64,000 nt of DNA. Source: Pinisolibacter aquiterrae (lineage in GTDB: Bacteria > Pseudomonadota > Alphaproteobacteria > Rhizobiales > Ancalomicrobiaceae). Shown piece after piece: positions 55,587 through 63,603 of the stretch. Numbering within the stretch: position 1 is the stretch's first letter; every line of letters starts with the position of its first letter. Location of the stretch: assembly GCF_019160155.1 (NCBI RefSeq), contig NZ_JAFNIH010000019.1:248001-312000 (forward strand), read 5' to 3'. Under the pieces are notes generated by a model. The model saw only the letters and a program-made list of their open reading frames with translations. It was not told the DNA's origin and searched no databases. The position numbers were made by a program, and so were the translations under genes.

Positions 55587-56624
55587 TCACTCCTCGTCGA
55601 GGCCGAGGCCCAACTGCTCCGGACGACCGCTCGGCGGCTCGATCCCGAGATGGCGGAAGGCGCCCTGCGTCAGCATGCGCCCGCGCGGCGTCCGTTGCAC
55701 GAAGCCCTGCTGGATCAGATAGGGCTCGACGATCTCCTCGATCGCGTCGCGCGGCTCTGACAGCGCCGCCGCGATCGTCTCGATGCCGACCGGACCGCCG
55801 CCGAACGAGACCGCGATCACCTCGAGATAGCGCCGGTCGAGCTGGTCGAGACCGGCCCGGTCGACCTCGAGCCGCACCAGCGCGCGATCCGCGATCTCGC
55901 GATCGATCGCCGCCTTGCCGCCGACGATGGCGAAGTCGCGCACCCGGCGCAGAAGCCGTCCGGCGATGCGGGGGGTGCCGCGCGAGCGCCGCGCGATCTC
56001 GTTGGCGCCCTCCTCGGTGATGGCGAGCCCCATCAGCCGCGCGCCGCGCTTCACGATGAATTCGAGCTCGGCGACCGTGTAGAAGTTGAGCCGGATCGGA
56101 ATGCCGAAACGGTCGCGCAGGGGCGTCGTCAGGAGCCCGAGCCGGGTCGTCGCCGCGACCAGGGTGAACCGCGCCAGATCGATCTTGACCGACCGCGCCG
56201 CCGGCCCCTCGCCGATGATCAGATCGAGCTGATAATCCTCCATGGCGGGATAGAGGATCTCCTCCACCGCCGGATTGAGCCGATGAATCTCGTCGATGAA
56301 GAGCACGTCGCGCTCTTCCAGATTGGTCAGCAGCGCCGCGAGATCGCCCGCCTTGGCGATCACCGGCCCCGAGGTCGAGCGGAAATTGACCCCGAGCTCG
56401 CGGCTGACGATCTGCGCCAGCGTCGTCTTGCCGAGCCCGGGCGGGCCGACGAAGAGAACGTGATCGAGCGCCTCGCGCCGGGTCTTGGCCGCCTCGATGA
56501 AGACCGAGAGATTCTCGCGCGCCGCCTGCTGACCGACGAAATCGCCGAGCGCCTGCGGACGCAGCGAGGCGTCGAGATCCTCCTCGCGCTTCTCTCCCGT
56601 GACCAGTCGTTTGGGTGTCGCCAT
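55587..56624 (-). CDS. ruvB: RuvB, Holliday-junction branch-migration ATPase
   Basis: A 345-residue AAA+ motor. Walker A GPPGLGKT is at 60-67, DEIH Walker B at 111-114, and a C-terminal winged helix at about 260-330 ends RTPRGRMLT. Arginine finger regions and the [19 protein letters not shown] start are normal. ATG 56622-56624 has no strong ribosome site. It is separated from ruvA by a 2.8-kb set of mostly plus-strand genes, so the usual ruvCAB transcript is broken and ruvB needs its own promoter. An outer-membrane barrel gene follows it. Confidence 0.96.
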   Translation of the reverse strand: MATPKRLVTGEKREEDLDASLRPQALGDFVGQQAARENLSVFIEAAKTRREALDHVLFVGPPGLGKTTLAQIVSRELGVNFRSTSGPVIAKAGDLAALLTNLEERDVLFIDEIHRLNPAVEEILYPAMEDYQLDLIIGEGPAARSVKIDLARFTLVAATTRLGLLTTPLRDRFGIPIRLNFYTVAELEFIVKRGARLMGLAITEEGANEIARRSRGTPRIAGRLLRRVRDFAIVGGKAAIDREIADRALVRLEVDRAGLDQLDRRYLEVIAVSFGGGPVGIETIAAALSEPRDAIEEIVEPYLIQQGFVQRTPRGRMLTQGAFRHLGIEPPSGRPEQLGLGLDEE

Positions 56625-56780
56625 CGAATCGCGTCGTCCTCGAGATCGGCTCTACCGTTTCCCTAGCATGATGCGCGTCCGAGGACGAAGCGAGAACGAA
56701 GGAAGCGCTCCGACGCCTTTCCACCGATCGGCCGGTTCGGTGTAGTGTCGCTCGCCACTCGCCCGAACGGAGCAGCGACC

Positions 56781-57404
56781 ATGACGATCCGTGCCCCCCT
56801 CCTCGCCGTCCTCGCCCTCGCCGCGACGGCGGCCCCGGTCGCCGCCCAGGGCGCCGCGCCCGCAACCCTCGCCTGCGCCCCGCCGCTCGGCCCGAAATCG
56901 TCCCACGCCGAGGTCGTCGCCGCCTATGGCAAGGCCAATGTCGTCTTCCGGATGATCGACGGCGCCGAGGGCGAGAAGATCGCCGCCACCGTCGTCTTCC
57001 CCGACGATCCGAAGCGCCGCCTCGAACTGATGTGGGCGGACGAGAAGAAGCGCTCCGGCCTCCTCGCCGTCCGCCCCGCCAAGGAGACCGCCCTCGTCGC
57101 CCCGAACGGCATCCGCCGCGGCATGACGCTCGCCGAGGTGGAGAAGCTCAACGGCCGGCCCTTCGTCCTGGTCGGCTTCGATTGGGACTACGGCGGCGCC
57201 GTCACCGATTGGAAGGGCGGCGCGCTGGCGGGCCCGGCCGCCGGCGGCTGCACCGTCTCGGTCTCCTTCGCCCTGCCGGAAGACGTCGACGAGGCGGTCT
57301 CCGCCGCCGTCGCCGGCGACACCGAATTCTCCTCGTCCGACACGACGATGAAGGCGGCGAAGCCGGTCGTCGACGGCTTCGCCCTCGGCTGGCCCCAACC
57401 CTGA
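56781..57404 (+). CDS. Secreted or periplasmic protein, unknown
   Basis: A 207-residue protein with a signal peptide (1-23, VAAQG). The mature part shows a globular pattern with NGIRRGMTLAEVEKLNGRPFVLVGFDWDYGGAVTDWKGG, a motif I recall in uncharacterised lipoprotein-like proteins of many bacteria, in which Gly-Met-Thr-Leu-x-Glu resembles the BamE-like small domain. I cannot name the family. It is divergent from ruvB and is read in the same direction as the WYL regulator 26 bp downstream, suggesting a shared transcript. Confidence 0.7.
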   Translation: MTIRAPLLAVLALAATAAPVAAQGAAPATLACAPPLGPKSSHAEVVAAYGKANVVFRMIDGAEGEKIAATVVFPDDPKRRLELMWADEKKRSGLLAVRPAKETALVAPNGIRRGMTLAEVEKLNGRPFVLVGFDWDYGGAVTDWKGGALAGPAAGGCTVSVSFALPEDVDEAVSAAVAGDTEFSSSDTTMKAAKPVVDGFALGWPQP

Positions 57405-57429
57405 GCGGCCCTTCGGTCACCCCGCCGCC

Positions 57430-58122
57430 ATGTCGCGCGCCGCCCGCCTCCTCGATCTCGTCCAGGCCCTTCGCCGCCGGCGCGGCCCGGTCGCCGGCGC
57501 CGTGCTGGCGGGCGAGCTCGGCGTCTCCCTGCGCACGCTCTACCGCGACGTCGCCACGCTCCAGGCCCAGGGCGCGGCGATCGAGGGCGAGGCCGGCGTC
57601 GGCTACGTGCTGCGCTCGGGCTTTCTGCTGCCGCCGCTGATGTTCGCCGACGAGGAGCTCGAGGCCCTGGTGCTCGGCTCGCGCTGGGTCGCGGCGAACG
57701 GCGATCCGACGCTCGCCCGCGCCGCCCGCGACGCCCTCGCCAAGATCGCCGCCGTCCTGCCCGGCGAACGCCGCGAGACGTTCGACGAGCCCGGCCTACT
57801 GGTCGCCGATCGTCAGCTCCTCGCGACCGCCCCCGTCGGGCTCGACCTGCTGCGCCGGGCGTTGCGCGAGGAGCGGAAACTCACCCTCCTCTATCGCGAC
57901 GCCGAGGGCCGCGAGACCCGCCGCCTCGTCTGGCCGATCGCCCTCGGCTTCTTCGAGACCACCCGCGTCCTGGCGGCCTGGTGCGAGAGCCGCGCCGCCT
58001 TCCGCCATTTCCGCGTCGACCGCATGGTCGCGGCAGAGATCGAGGAGACCCGCCCGCCACGCCGCCGCCGCGCGCTCCTCGCCGAATGGCGCCGCGCCGA
58101 GGGCATCCCACCGCGCCCGTGA
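57430..58122 (+). CDS. HTH/WYL-domain transcriptional regulator (YafY family)
   Basis: A 230-residue regulator. Residues 1-60 form an HTH_11 winged helix (ARLLDLVQALRRRRGPVAGAVLAGELGVSLRTLYRDVATLQ). The rest is a WYL domain (about 135-205) with the ligand-binding TLLYRDAEGRETRRLVWPIALGFF stretch, although the W-Y-L triplet itself is modified. These regulators often pair with VOC-type genes, as here with the gene 130 bp downstream. An inverted repeat in the gap is its likely operator. The inducer is unknown. Confidence 0.86.
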   Translation: MSRAARLLDLVQALRRRRGPVAGAVLAGELGVSLRTLYRDVATLQAQGAAIEGEAGVGYVLRSGFLLPPLMFADEELEALVLGSRWVAANGDPTLARAARDALAKIAAVLPGERRETFDEPGLLVADRQLLATAPVGLDLLRRALREERKLTLLYRDAEGRETRRLVWPIALGFFETTRVLAAWCESRAAFRHFRVDRMVAAEIEETRPPRRRRALLAEWRRAEGIPPRP

Positions 58123-58186
58123 CGATCGCGCGCCCATGCCGCGAGAAGCGCCGCGAGAGGCGCCGCGCGTCGCTCGCACGCGTCGA

Positions 58187-58209
58187 CTGCTGACGCGGAT
58201 CGTCAGCAG
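58187..58209. promoter_or_regulatory. Inverted repeat before the VOC gene, candidate WYL operator
   Basis: CTGCTGACG-CGGAT-CGTCAGCAG, perfect 9-bp arms and a 5-bp spacer. It lies between the WYL regulator gene and the VOC gene, 42 bp before ATG 58252. Assignment to the WYL protein is inference from adjacency. Confidence 0.55.
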
Positions 58210-58251
58210 CCCTGTCGCAGGATCGGGGCCTCCACCAACGAGGACCCCACC

Positions 58252-58620
58252 ATGATCACGCCCCGTCTCCTGCTTCTCTACGTCGCCGACGCCCGCCGTT
58301 CCGCCGCCTTCTGGGCCGACCTGATCGGCACCCGGCCGGTCGAACTCTCCGACACCTTCGCCATGCTGCCGCTCCGCGACGGCCTGATGCTCGGCCTGTG
58401 GACGATCGACGGCGTCGCCCCGGCCGCCACGATCACCGGCGGTGGCGGCGAGATCGCCGTCGCCGTGGCGAGCGACGCGGCGGTCGACGCGACCCACGCC
58501 GACTGGTCGGCGCGCGGGCTCACCATCCTCCAGGCGCCGACCGCGATGGACTTCGGCCGCACCTTCACCGCCGCCGACCCAGACGGCCATCGCATCCGCG
58601 TCTATCACCCGGCCGGCTGA
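58252..58620 (+). CDS. VOC-family (glyoxalase/bleomycin resistance-like) protein
   Basis: A 122-residue VOC protein with two beta-alpha-beta-beta-beta halves. It begins [25 protein letters not shown] and ends [18 protein letters not shown], the typical closing strand of this fold. Candidate metal or ligand residues are few: the first His of classic enzymes is absent, so enzymatic activity is uncertain. It follows the WYL-type regulator, a frequent combination, and likely belongs to its regulon through the inverted repeat at 58187-58209. Confidence 0.85.
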   Translation: MITPRLLLLYVADARRSAAFWADLIGTRPVELSDTFAMLPLRDGLMLGLWTIDGVAPAATITGGGGEIAVAVASDAAVDATHADWSARGLTILQAPTAMDFGRTFTAADPDGHRIRVYHPAG

Positions 58621-58709
58621 GGGCACGGGATCGTCGGAAGATCGTCGCAGGCCGGATACATCGGCCTGCGATGATCCCGGCGAGCCCCGTCCTCGCCGGA
58701 ACCCGGACC

Positions 58710-58943
58710 ATGATCGACCGCCGCCGTCTCCTCGCCACCGTCCTCGCCGCTCTCGGTCTCGCCGCCGCCCGTCCCGCGCGCGCCGCCGAGGAGCCGCGCG
58801 ACTGCCCGACCCGCGATTGCGGCTGGGTCTACGATCCGGCGATCGGCGACCCCGAGCACGGCGTCCCGCCGGGCACCGCCTTCGCCGACATCCCCGACGA
58901 CTGGGTCTGCCCCAATTGCGGACGCATCAAGGATCTGTGGTGA
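58710..58943 (+). CDS. Exported rubredoxin-like protein with altered cysteine spacing
   Basis: A 77-residue protein. The N-terminus [27 protein letters not shown] is a Tat- or Sec-type signal sequence. The mature domain reads as rubredoxin: [20 protein letters not shown], then [15 protein letters not shown]. Iron ligands would be Cys32, Cys37, Cys67 and Cys70, but the first pair is C-x4-C instead of the usual C-x2-C, while Cys37 to Cys67 keeps the normal 30-residue distance. ATG 58710 is used; ATG 58671 would add 13 residues before the signal. Its 3' end overlaps the convergent membrane protein gene by 17 bp. Confidence 0.8.
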   Translation: MIDRRRLLATVLAALGLAAARPARAAEEPRDCPTRDCGWVYDPAIGDPEHGVPPGTAFADIPDDWVCPNCGRIKDLW

Positions 58944-59397
58944 CCTCGGACGCGGACGGATCGCCGAGACCGCGCCGCGCCCACATCGCCGCGCTCACGC
59001 CCGCCGCGACGAAGACCGCCGCGCCGATCCCGCCGTAGAAGACGGCCGGATCGAAGAGCCGAAGACCCCGCTCGCGGTGCTCGAGCCCGATCGCGAGCAG
59101 GACCGTCGCGATCGCGCTGCCCGCGGCGAAGGCGGCGATCGCCGCGCGCTTCGACCCCGGCCGCTCGAACCACCCGGCGAAGGCGAGGCCGACCGGAAGG
59201 CTCGCCCCGCCGACCACGCCGAGGACCGGCGGCAGGACGCCCGGCAGATCGCTCGCGAGATCGACGAGCGTCGCCCCCATGTCCCGCGCGGTCGTCATGC
59301 CGGCGGCGAGCACGACGACGATCAGCGCGACGCCGGCCGCGATCGCCGTCGTCGCCGCCAGCCGGATCGCCACGCCCCAACGGCGGCGCGGCGTCAT
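58927..59397 (-). CDS. Four-helix membrane protein coupled to ruvA
   Basis: A 156-residue integral membrane protein with four predicted helices (about 10-33, 52-75, 84-104 and 118-142). I recognise no family. Its start ATG 59395-59397 overlaps the ruvA stop by 4 bp (ATGA), so it is translationally coupled to ruvC-ruvA. The first residues MTPRRRWG give a positive-inside start. Its C-terminus overlaps the convergent rubredoxin gene. It takes the place of ruvB in the operon. Confidence 0.72.
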   Translation of the reverse strand: MTPRRRWGVAIRLAATTAIAAGVALIVVVLAAGMTTARDMGATLVDLASDLPGVLPPVLGVVGGASLPVGLAFAGWFERPGSKRAAIAAFAAGSAIATVLLAIGLEHRERGLRLFDPAVFYGGIGAAVFVAAGVSAAMWARRGLGDPSASEVTTDP

Positions 59398-60011
59398 TTC
59401 GCCAATTCCTTGAGGCCCAGCCGGATCAGCTTTTCGGTGGTCGCGTCCTCGCCCGCCTCGCGCGACGCCGCCGCCACCGCCGCGCTCGCCTGGATCTGCG
59501 GATAGCCGAGATTGACCAGCGCCGAGACCGCGTCGGCGAGCGGCTTCGGCGCCGTCTTCTCGGCGATGCCGCCGGAGAGCGCCACCAGGGCCGGATCGAC
59601 CGAGGCGAAGGCCGGCGCCTTGTCCTTCAGCTCCTGGGCGATGCGCTCGGCGAGCCGCTTGCCGACGCCGTTGGCGCGGGAGAGCGCGGTCACGTCCTTC
59701 AGCGCGATCGCCGAGGCGATCTCGTTCGGCCGGAGCGCCGAGAGGAGCGCCAGCGCCACCTTGGTGCCGACGCCCTGGACCGTCGTCAGCAGGCGGAACC
59801 AATCCCGCTCTTCCGCGTCGGCGAAACCGTAGAGTCGGATCATGTCCTCGCGCACGATCGTCTCGATCGACAGAACCGCCGCCTCGCCCGGCGCCGGCAG
59901 ATGCTGGAGCGTGCGCGACGAGCAGTAGCAGACGTAGCCGACCCCGCCGACGTCGAGGATGACCCAGTCGTCGCCGTATTCGTCGACCAGACCTCTGAGC
60001 TTGCCGATCAT
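59394..60011 (-). CDS. ruvA: RuvA, Holliday-junction binding protein
   Basis: A 205-residue protein. Domain I (1-65) is an OB fold ([30 protein letters not shown]), domain II (66-145) holds helix-hairpin-helix motifs including [19 protein letters not shown] and [18 protein letters not shown], and domain III (about 158-205) binds RuvB. It binds four-way junctions as a tetramer to position RuvB. It lies 10 bp after ruvC and is coupled to the next membrane protein gene. The partner ruvB is 2.8 kb away rather than next. Confidence 0.96.
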   Translation of the reverse strand: MIGKLRGLVDEYGDDWVILDVGGVGYVCYCSSRTLQHLPAPGEAAVLSIETIVREDMIRLYGFADAEERDWFRLLTTVQGVGTKVALALLSALRPNEIASAIALKDVTALSRANGVGKRLAERIAQELKDKAPAFASVDPALVALSGGIAEKTAPKPLADAVSALVNLGYPQIQASAAVAAASREAGEDATTEKLIRLGLKELAK

Positions 60012-60021
60012 GCGCGCGTCC

Positions 60022-60534
60022 TCATCTTGCCGCGATCCGGAGCGCCCGGCCGAGCGTCTGGCGATGGTGGGCGTGGCAGATGGCGATGGCGAGCGCGTCG
60101 GCCGCGTCAGCCCCCTTCCACACCGCCTTGGGCAGGAGGATCCTGACCATGTGTTGGATCTGATCCTTGTCGGCGTGACCGGCCCCGACGATCGCCTTCT
60201 TGACCGCGTTGGGCTGGTATTCGGCGACCGACAGCCCGGCCCGCGCCGGCACCAGCAGCGCGACGCCGCGCGCCTGACCGAGCTTCAGCGTCGAGGTCGG
60301 ATTGGTGTTGACGAACGTGTGCTCCACCGCCGCCTCGTCGGGGGCGTGATCGGCGATGACGCTCGTGAGCCCGTCGTGCAACTCCACCAGCCGCCCCGCC
60401 AGTTCGTCCGTCGCCGTCGAGGTGACGGTGCCGCAGGCGACGAAGGACAAGCGATTGCCGACGCTGTCGATCACCCCCCAGCCGGTACGCTGGAGGCCGG
60501 GATCGATACCGATGATTCGAACGACCTGGGTCAT
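60022..60534 (-). CDS. ruvC: RuvC, Holliday-junction resolvase
   Basis: A 170-residue nuclease with RNase H fold that cuts Holliday junctions. The acidic active site is Asp11 (GIDPG), Glu71 (VEHTF), Asp143 and Asp146 ([14 protein letters not shown]), matching the E. coli Asp7-Glu66-Asp138-Asp141 set. The start ATG 60532-60534 follows an ordinary promoter gap and faces the divergent ohrR gene. It leads the ruvC-ruvA-membrane protein operon. The usual yebC neighbour lies beyond the inserted ohrR-ohr pair. Confidence 0.96.
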   Translation of the reverse strand: MTQVVRIIGIDPGLQRTGWGVIDSVGNRLSFVACGTVTSTATDELAGRLVELHDGLTSVIADHAPDEAAVEHTFVNTNPTSTLKLGQARGVALLVPARAGLSVAEYQPNAVKKAIVGAGHADKDQIQHMVRILLPKAVWKGADAADALAIAICHAHHRQTLGRALRIAAR

Positions 60535-60753
60535 GCGCGCGACGCTACATGTTCTCGCTTCGTTTCGCAAAGGGGCGAGGCTTCGGAAGATCGCTCGTGA
60601 CGCCCGCGACGTCGGGTCGAAATCGATCGACCCCGCCCCCGGCATCGACGGCGCGCGTTCCTCTTCTCCCCATCGCTGAAGAAGCGGCCCGAAGCGCGGA
60701 CGAGGGCGCTCGGACGCGCACCGAGCCCTCCGATTTCCATCGCTTGACATTAG

Positions 60754-60765
60754 ATCGTGCACGAT
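60754..60765. promoter_or_regulatory. OhrR operator candidate at ohrR promoter
   Basis: ATCGTGCACGAT is a perfect 12-bp palindrome placed between TTGACA (60744-60749) and TATAAA (60765-60770), i.e. over the -10 to -35 interval, which is short (15 bp). The same palindrome, extended, recurs at 61343-61358 before ohr. This placement implies negative autoregulation. Confidence 0.65.
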
Positions 60766-60779
60766 ATAAATCTCTCCCC

Positions 60780-61238
60780 ATGACGACGAACGACCCGATC
60801 GGCCCCACGCCCCAGTTGAAGCTCGACGCGCAGCTCTGCTTCGCGCTCTATTCGACCATGCACGGTGTCGCCAAGGTCTATCGCCGCCTGCTCCGCGATC
60901 TCGATCTGACCTATCCGCAATATCTTGTCCTGCTGGTGTTGTGGGAGAAGGACGAGATCAACGTCTCGGAAATCTGCCAACGCCTCCAGTTGGAGACGAC
61001 GACCCTGACCCCGCTCCTCAAGCGCCTGGAGGGACGCGGCCTGATCCGCCGCACCCGCTCGGCCGAGGACGAGCGGCAGGTGATCGTCACGCTGACCGCC
61101 GAGGGCCGGGCGCTGCGCGCCACCGCCGCCGGCATCCCCGACTGCATCGCCGCGGCGGCCGCCCTCCCGCGCGAGGATCTCGCCGACCTGCGCGGCCGAC
61201 TGACCCGCTTGCGCGACAACCTCGCCGCCGCCGGCTGA
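60780..61238 (+). CDS. ohrR: OhrR, MarR-family organic hydroperoxide repressor
   Basis: A 152-residue MarR protein. The sensing Cys20 lies in [21 protein letters not shown], the OhrR hallmark; Cys122 near the end (IPDC) fits a two-cysteine OhrR that forms a disulfide, and Cys66 is additional. The winged helix spans 55-100, with [31 protein letters not shown]. Oxidation by organic peroxides releases it from DNA. ATG 60780. It is followed by ohr in the same direction with matching palindromes in front of both, and the pair is inserted between ruvC and yebC. Confidence 0.94.
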   Translation: MTTNDPIGPTPQLKLDAQLCFALYSTMHGVAKVYRRLLRDLDLTYPQYLVLLVLWEKDEINVSEICQRLQLETTTLTPLLKRLEGRGLIRRTRSAEDERQVIVTLTAEGRALRATAAGIPDCIAAAAALPREDLADLRGRLTRLRDNLAAAG

Positions 61239-61342
61239 CCCGGGAGAGCCCCTCCCAGTCCGGCCGCATCGAGACACGCCGCCACCGCGAACCACGGCGC
61301 CCTCCTCCGGGGCCGCGTTTCGCCTGCCTTTCGCACAAAAAT

Positions 61343-61358
61343 ATATCGTGCACGATAT
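61343..61358. promoter_or_regulatory. OhrR operator candidate at ohr promoter
   Basis: ATATCGTGCACGATAT is a perfect 16-bp palindrome, including the whole 12-bp palindrome found at ohrR. It lies 35 bp before the ohr ATG, behind an AAAAA run. This confirms a shared operator for the pair. Confidence 0.7.
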
Positions 61359-61393
61359 GAATACGAACGATGTATCAACCGAGGAGAAGACCG

Positions 61394-61819
61394 ATGTCCC
61401 TGGAAAAAGTTCTCTACCGCGCCACCGCGACCGCCACCGGCGGCCGTGACGGCATCGCCGCCACCGACGACGGCCACCTCGCCGTCAAGCTCACCGTGCC
61501 GAAGGAACTCGGCGGCCCCGGCGGCGAGGGCACCAACCCGGAGCAGCTCTTCGCCACCGGCTATTCCGCCTGTTTCCTCGGCGCGATGAAGTTCGTCGCC
61601 AACCGCGACAAGCTCCCCGTCCCCGCCGGGACCACGGTCACCGGCAAGGTCGGCATCGGTCCGCTGCCGACCGGCTTCGGCATCGAGGTGGAACTGCGGA
61701 TCGCGCTCCCCGGCGTCGACCCGGAGGTCGCCCGCACGCTCGTCGAGCGCGCCCACGTGGTCTGCCCCTATTCCAACGCCACCCGCGGCAACATCGACGT
61801 CACCCTGACGCTGGTGTGA
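61394..61819 (+). CDS. ohr: Ohr, organic hydroperoxide resistance thiol peroxidase
   Basis: A 141-residue OsmC/Ohr-family enzyme reducing organic peroxides using lipoylated partner proteins. The catalytic Cys60 ([10 protein letters not shown]) and resolving Cys124 ([10 protein letters not shown]) are present, along with Arg18 and Glu50 that position the thiolate; all match the Ohr subgroup. ATG 61394 follows GAGGAGAAGACCG and is preferred to ATG 61370, which lies before that site. The operator at 61343-61358 should allow OhrR control. A terminator shared with yebC follows. Confidence 0.95.
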   Translation: MSLEKVLYRATATATGGRDGIAATDDGHLAVKLTVPKELGGPGGEGTNPEQLFATGYSACFLGAMKFVANRDKLPVPAGTTVTGKVGIGPLPTGFGIEVELRIALPGVDPEVARTLVERAHVVCPYSNATRGNIDVTLTLV

Positions 61820-61845
61820 CCGCCACCGGCGACGGAAAAGAAAAA

Positions 61846-61875
61846 CGGGCGCCGGAGGTCTCCCTCCGGCGCCCG
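61846..61875 (-). terminator. Terminator after yebC, convergent with ohr
   Basis: 13-bp arms CGGGCGCCGGAGG / CCTCCGGCGCCCG around TCTC. On the minus strand it is followed by TTTTTCTTTTCC, a strong T-tract. It lies 28 bp past the yebC stop and also 26 bp past the convergent ohr stop. Confidence 0.88.
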
Positions 61876-61903
61876 CTCGTGGTTTCGGTTCGGCTCCCGC
61901 GCC

Positions 61904-62653
61904 TCAGGCGGCGGTGAGCTTGGCCATGACCTCGTCGGAGATCTCGAAGTTGGTGAAGACGTTCTGCACGTCGTCGTCGTCCTCGAGCATGCCGATCATC
62001 TTCATCAGCGACATGGCGCGCTCCTCGTCGACCGGCACGGTGTTCTGCGGCTTCCAGTTCATCTTGACCGAGCTCGCCGTCCCCAGCGCCGCCTCGAGCG
62101 CCTTGGAGACCTCCGACAGGCCCTCGAAGGTCGTGACGATGACGTGGCTCTCCTCGTCGGAGACGACGTCGTCGGCGCCCGCCTCGATGGCGGCTTCCAG
62201 CACGGCGTCGGCCGAGCCGACCGAGACGGGATAGGTGATCTCGCCGATCCGGTCGAAGGAGAAGGAGACCGAATTGGTCTCACCCAGCGCTCCGCCGAAC
62301 TTGGTGAAGGCCGCGCGGACGGCGCCGCCGGTGCGGTTGCGGTTGTCGGTCAGCGCCTCGACGATCACCGCCGTGCCGCCGGGGCCGTAGCCCTCGTAGC
62401 GAACCTCTTCGTAGTTGTCGCCGTCGGCACCGGACGCCTTCTTGATGGCGCGCTCGATGTTGTCCTTGGGCATGTTCTCGGCGCGCGCGTTGAGGATCGC
62501 CAGACGCAGCTTGGCGTTCATCGAGGGTTCCATGCCGCCCTGCTTGGCCGCGACGGTGATCTCGCGGGCGAGCTTGGAGAAGAGCTTGGAGCGGACCGAG
62601 TCCTGCTTGCCCTTCCGGTGCATGATGTTCTTGAACTGTGAATGTCCGGCCAT
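61904..62653 (-). CDS. yebC: YebC/TACO1-family protein
   Basis: A 249-residue protein of the widespread YebC family, starting [40 protein letters not shown], and containing [21 protein letters not shown] (88-108). Members act on translation of proline stretches or as regulators; RuvC neighbourhood is conserved but its meaning is unknown. ATG 62651-62653. Here the usual ruvC neighbour is separated by ohrR-ohr. A strong terminator follows. Confidence 0.94.
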   Translation of the reverse strand: MAGHSQFKNIMHRKGKQDSVRSKLFSKLAREITVAAKQGGMEPSMNAKLRLAILNARAENMPKDNIERAIKKASGADGDNYEEVRYEGYGPGGTAVIVEALTDNRNRTGGAVRAAFTKFGGALGETNSVSFSFDRIGEITYPVSVGSADAVLEAAIEAGADDVVSDEESHVIVTTFEGLSEVSKALEAALGTASSVKMNWKPQNTVPVDEERAMSLMKMIGMLEDDDDVQNVFTNFEISDEVMAKLTAA

Positions 62654-62780
62654 GGTCGTCGTCTCGTCGGTCGCAGGCTGGAGTGAAAGCGGCGGCCCCG
62701 AGGCCGCGCGTCCCACCCGATCATGTGTCGAAGTGCGCCGCTTATAGTGTGCCCGGCCGCGAAAATCCAGCCGAGGCCGG

Positions 62781-63596
62781 TCAGAAGCGCGGCAGCGCCT
62801 GCGACAGACGGCCGCCGATCCGGATCGGCTCGACCCGGGTGGCGAGACCGCTCGCCTCGTCGACCTCCACCACCAGCCCGCACACCGTCGCCTCGCCGCC
62901 GGCCGGCTCGAACCGCGCCCGGCCGATCTTGGTGGTGAAGCGGTTGATCGGCTCGTCCTTCTCCATGCCGATGACGCTGTCGTAGTCGCCGCACATGCCG
63001 GCATCCGACTGGAAGGCGGTGCCGCCGGTCAGGATCTGCCAATCGGCCGTCGGCACATGCGTGTGCGTGCCGATGACGAGGGAGACGCGCCCGTCGAAAT
63101 GATGCGCCATCGCCTGTTTCTCCGAGGTCGCCTCGGCATGGACGTCGAGGACGATCGCGTCCGCCTGCTCGGCGAGCGGACAGGCGGCGATCTCGCGCTC
63201 GGCGACCGCGAACGGGTCGTCGAGCGGATCCATGTAGATCCGCCCCATCACCGAGACGACGAGCACTCGCGCCCCGTTCTTGGCGACATAGAGATTGGCG
63301 CCCTTGCCGGGCGTCCCCTTCGGGTAGTTGGCCGGGCGCAGGAGACGCGGCTGTCGCTCGATGAAGACCAGCGCCTCGCGCTGATCCCACGAATGATTGC
63401 CCAGCGTCAGCGCGTCGGCGCCGGCGTCGATCAGATCCTGAGCGATCTCCTCGGTGATGCCGAAACCACCGGCGGCGTTCTCCGCGTTGACCACCACGAA
63501 GTCGAGGCGGAGATCGTCGACGAGGCCCGGCAGCCGATCGACCACCGCCTTGCGCCCCGCGCGCCCCACCACGTCGCCGAGAAACATCAGTCGCAT
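62781..63596 (-). CDS. ymdB: YmdB-family (TIGR00282) metallophosphoesterase
   Basis: A 271-residue phosphodiesterase active on cyclic nucleotides in studied members. The metal site residues lie in [11 protein letters not shown] (Asp8), NAENAAGG (Glu39, Asn40), TLGNHSWD (Asn67, His68) and the [12 protein letters not shown] block. Length is normal. It lies 7 bp after the cyclo-ligase gene and is probably cotranscribed with it. yebC follows after 127 bp. Confidence 0.92.
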   Translation of the reverse strand: MRLMFLGDVVGRAGRKAVVDRLPGLVDDLRLDFVVVNAENAAGGFGITEEIAQDLIDAGADALTLGNHSWDQREALVFIERQPRLLRPANYPKGTPGKGANLYVAKNGARVLVVSVMGRIYMDPLDDPFAVAEREIAACPLAEQADAIVLDVHAEATSEKQAMAHHFDGRVSLVIGTHTHVPTADWQILTGGTAFQSDAGMCGDYDSVIGMEKDEPINRFTTKIGRARFEPAGGEATVCGLVVEVDEASGLATRVEPIRIGGRLSQALPRF

Positions 63597-63603
63597 GAAG
63601 GCG

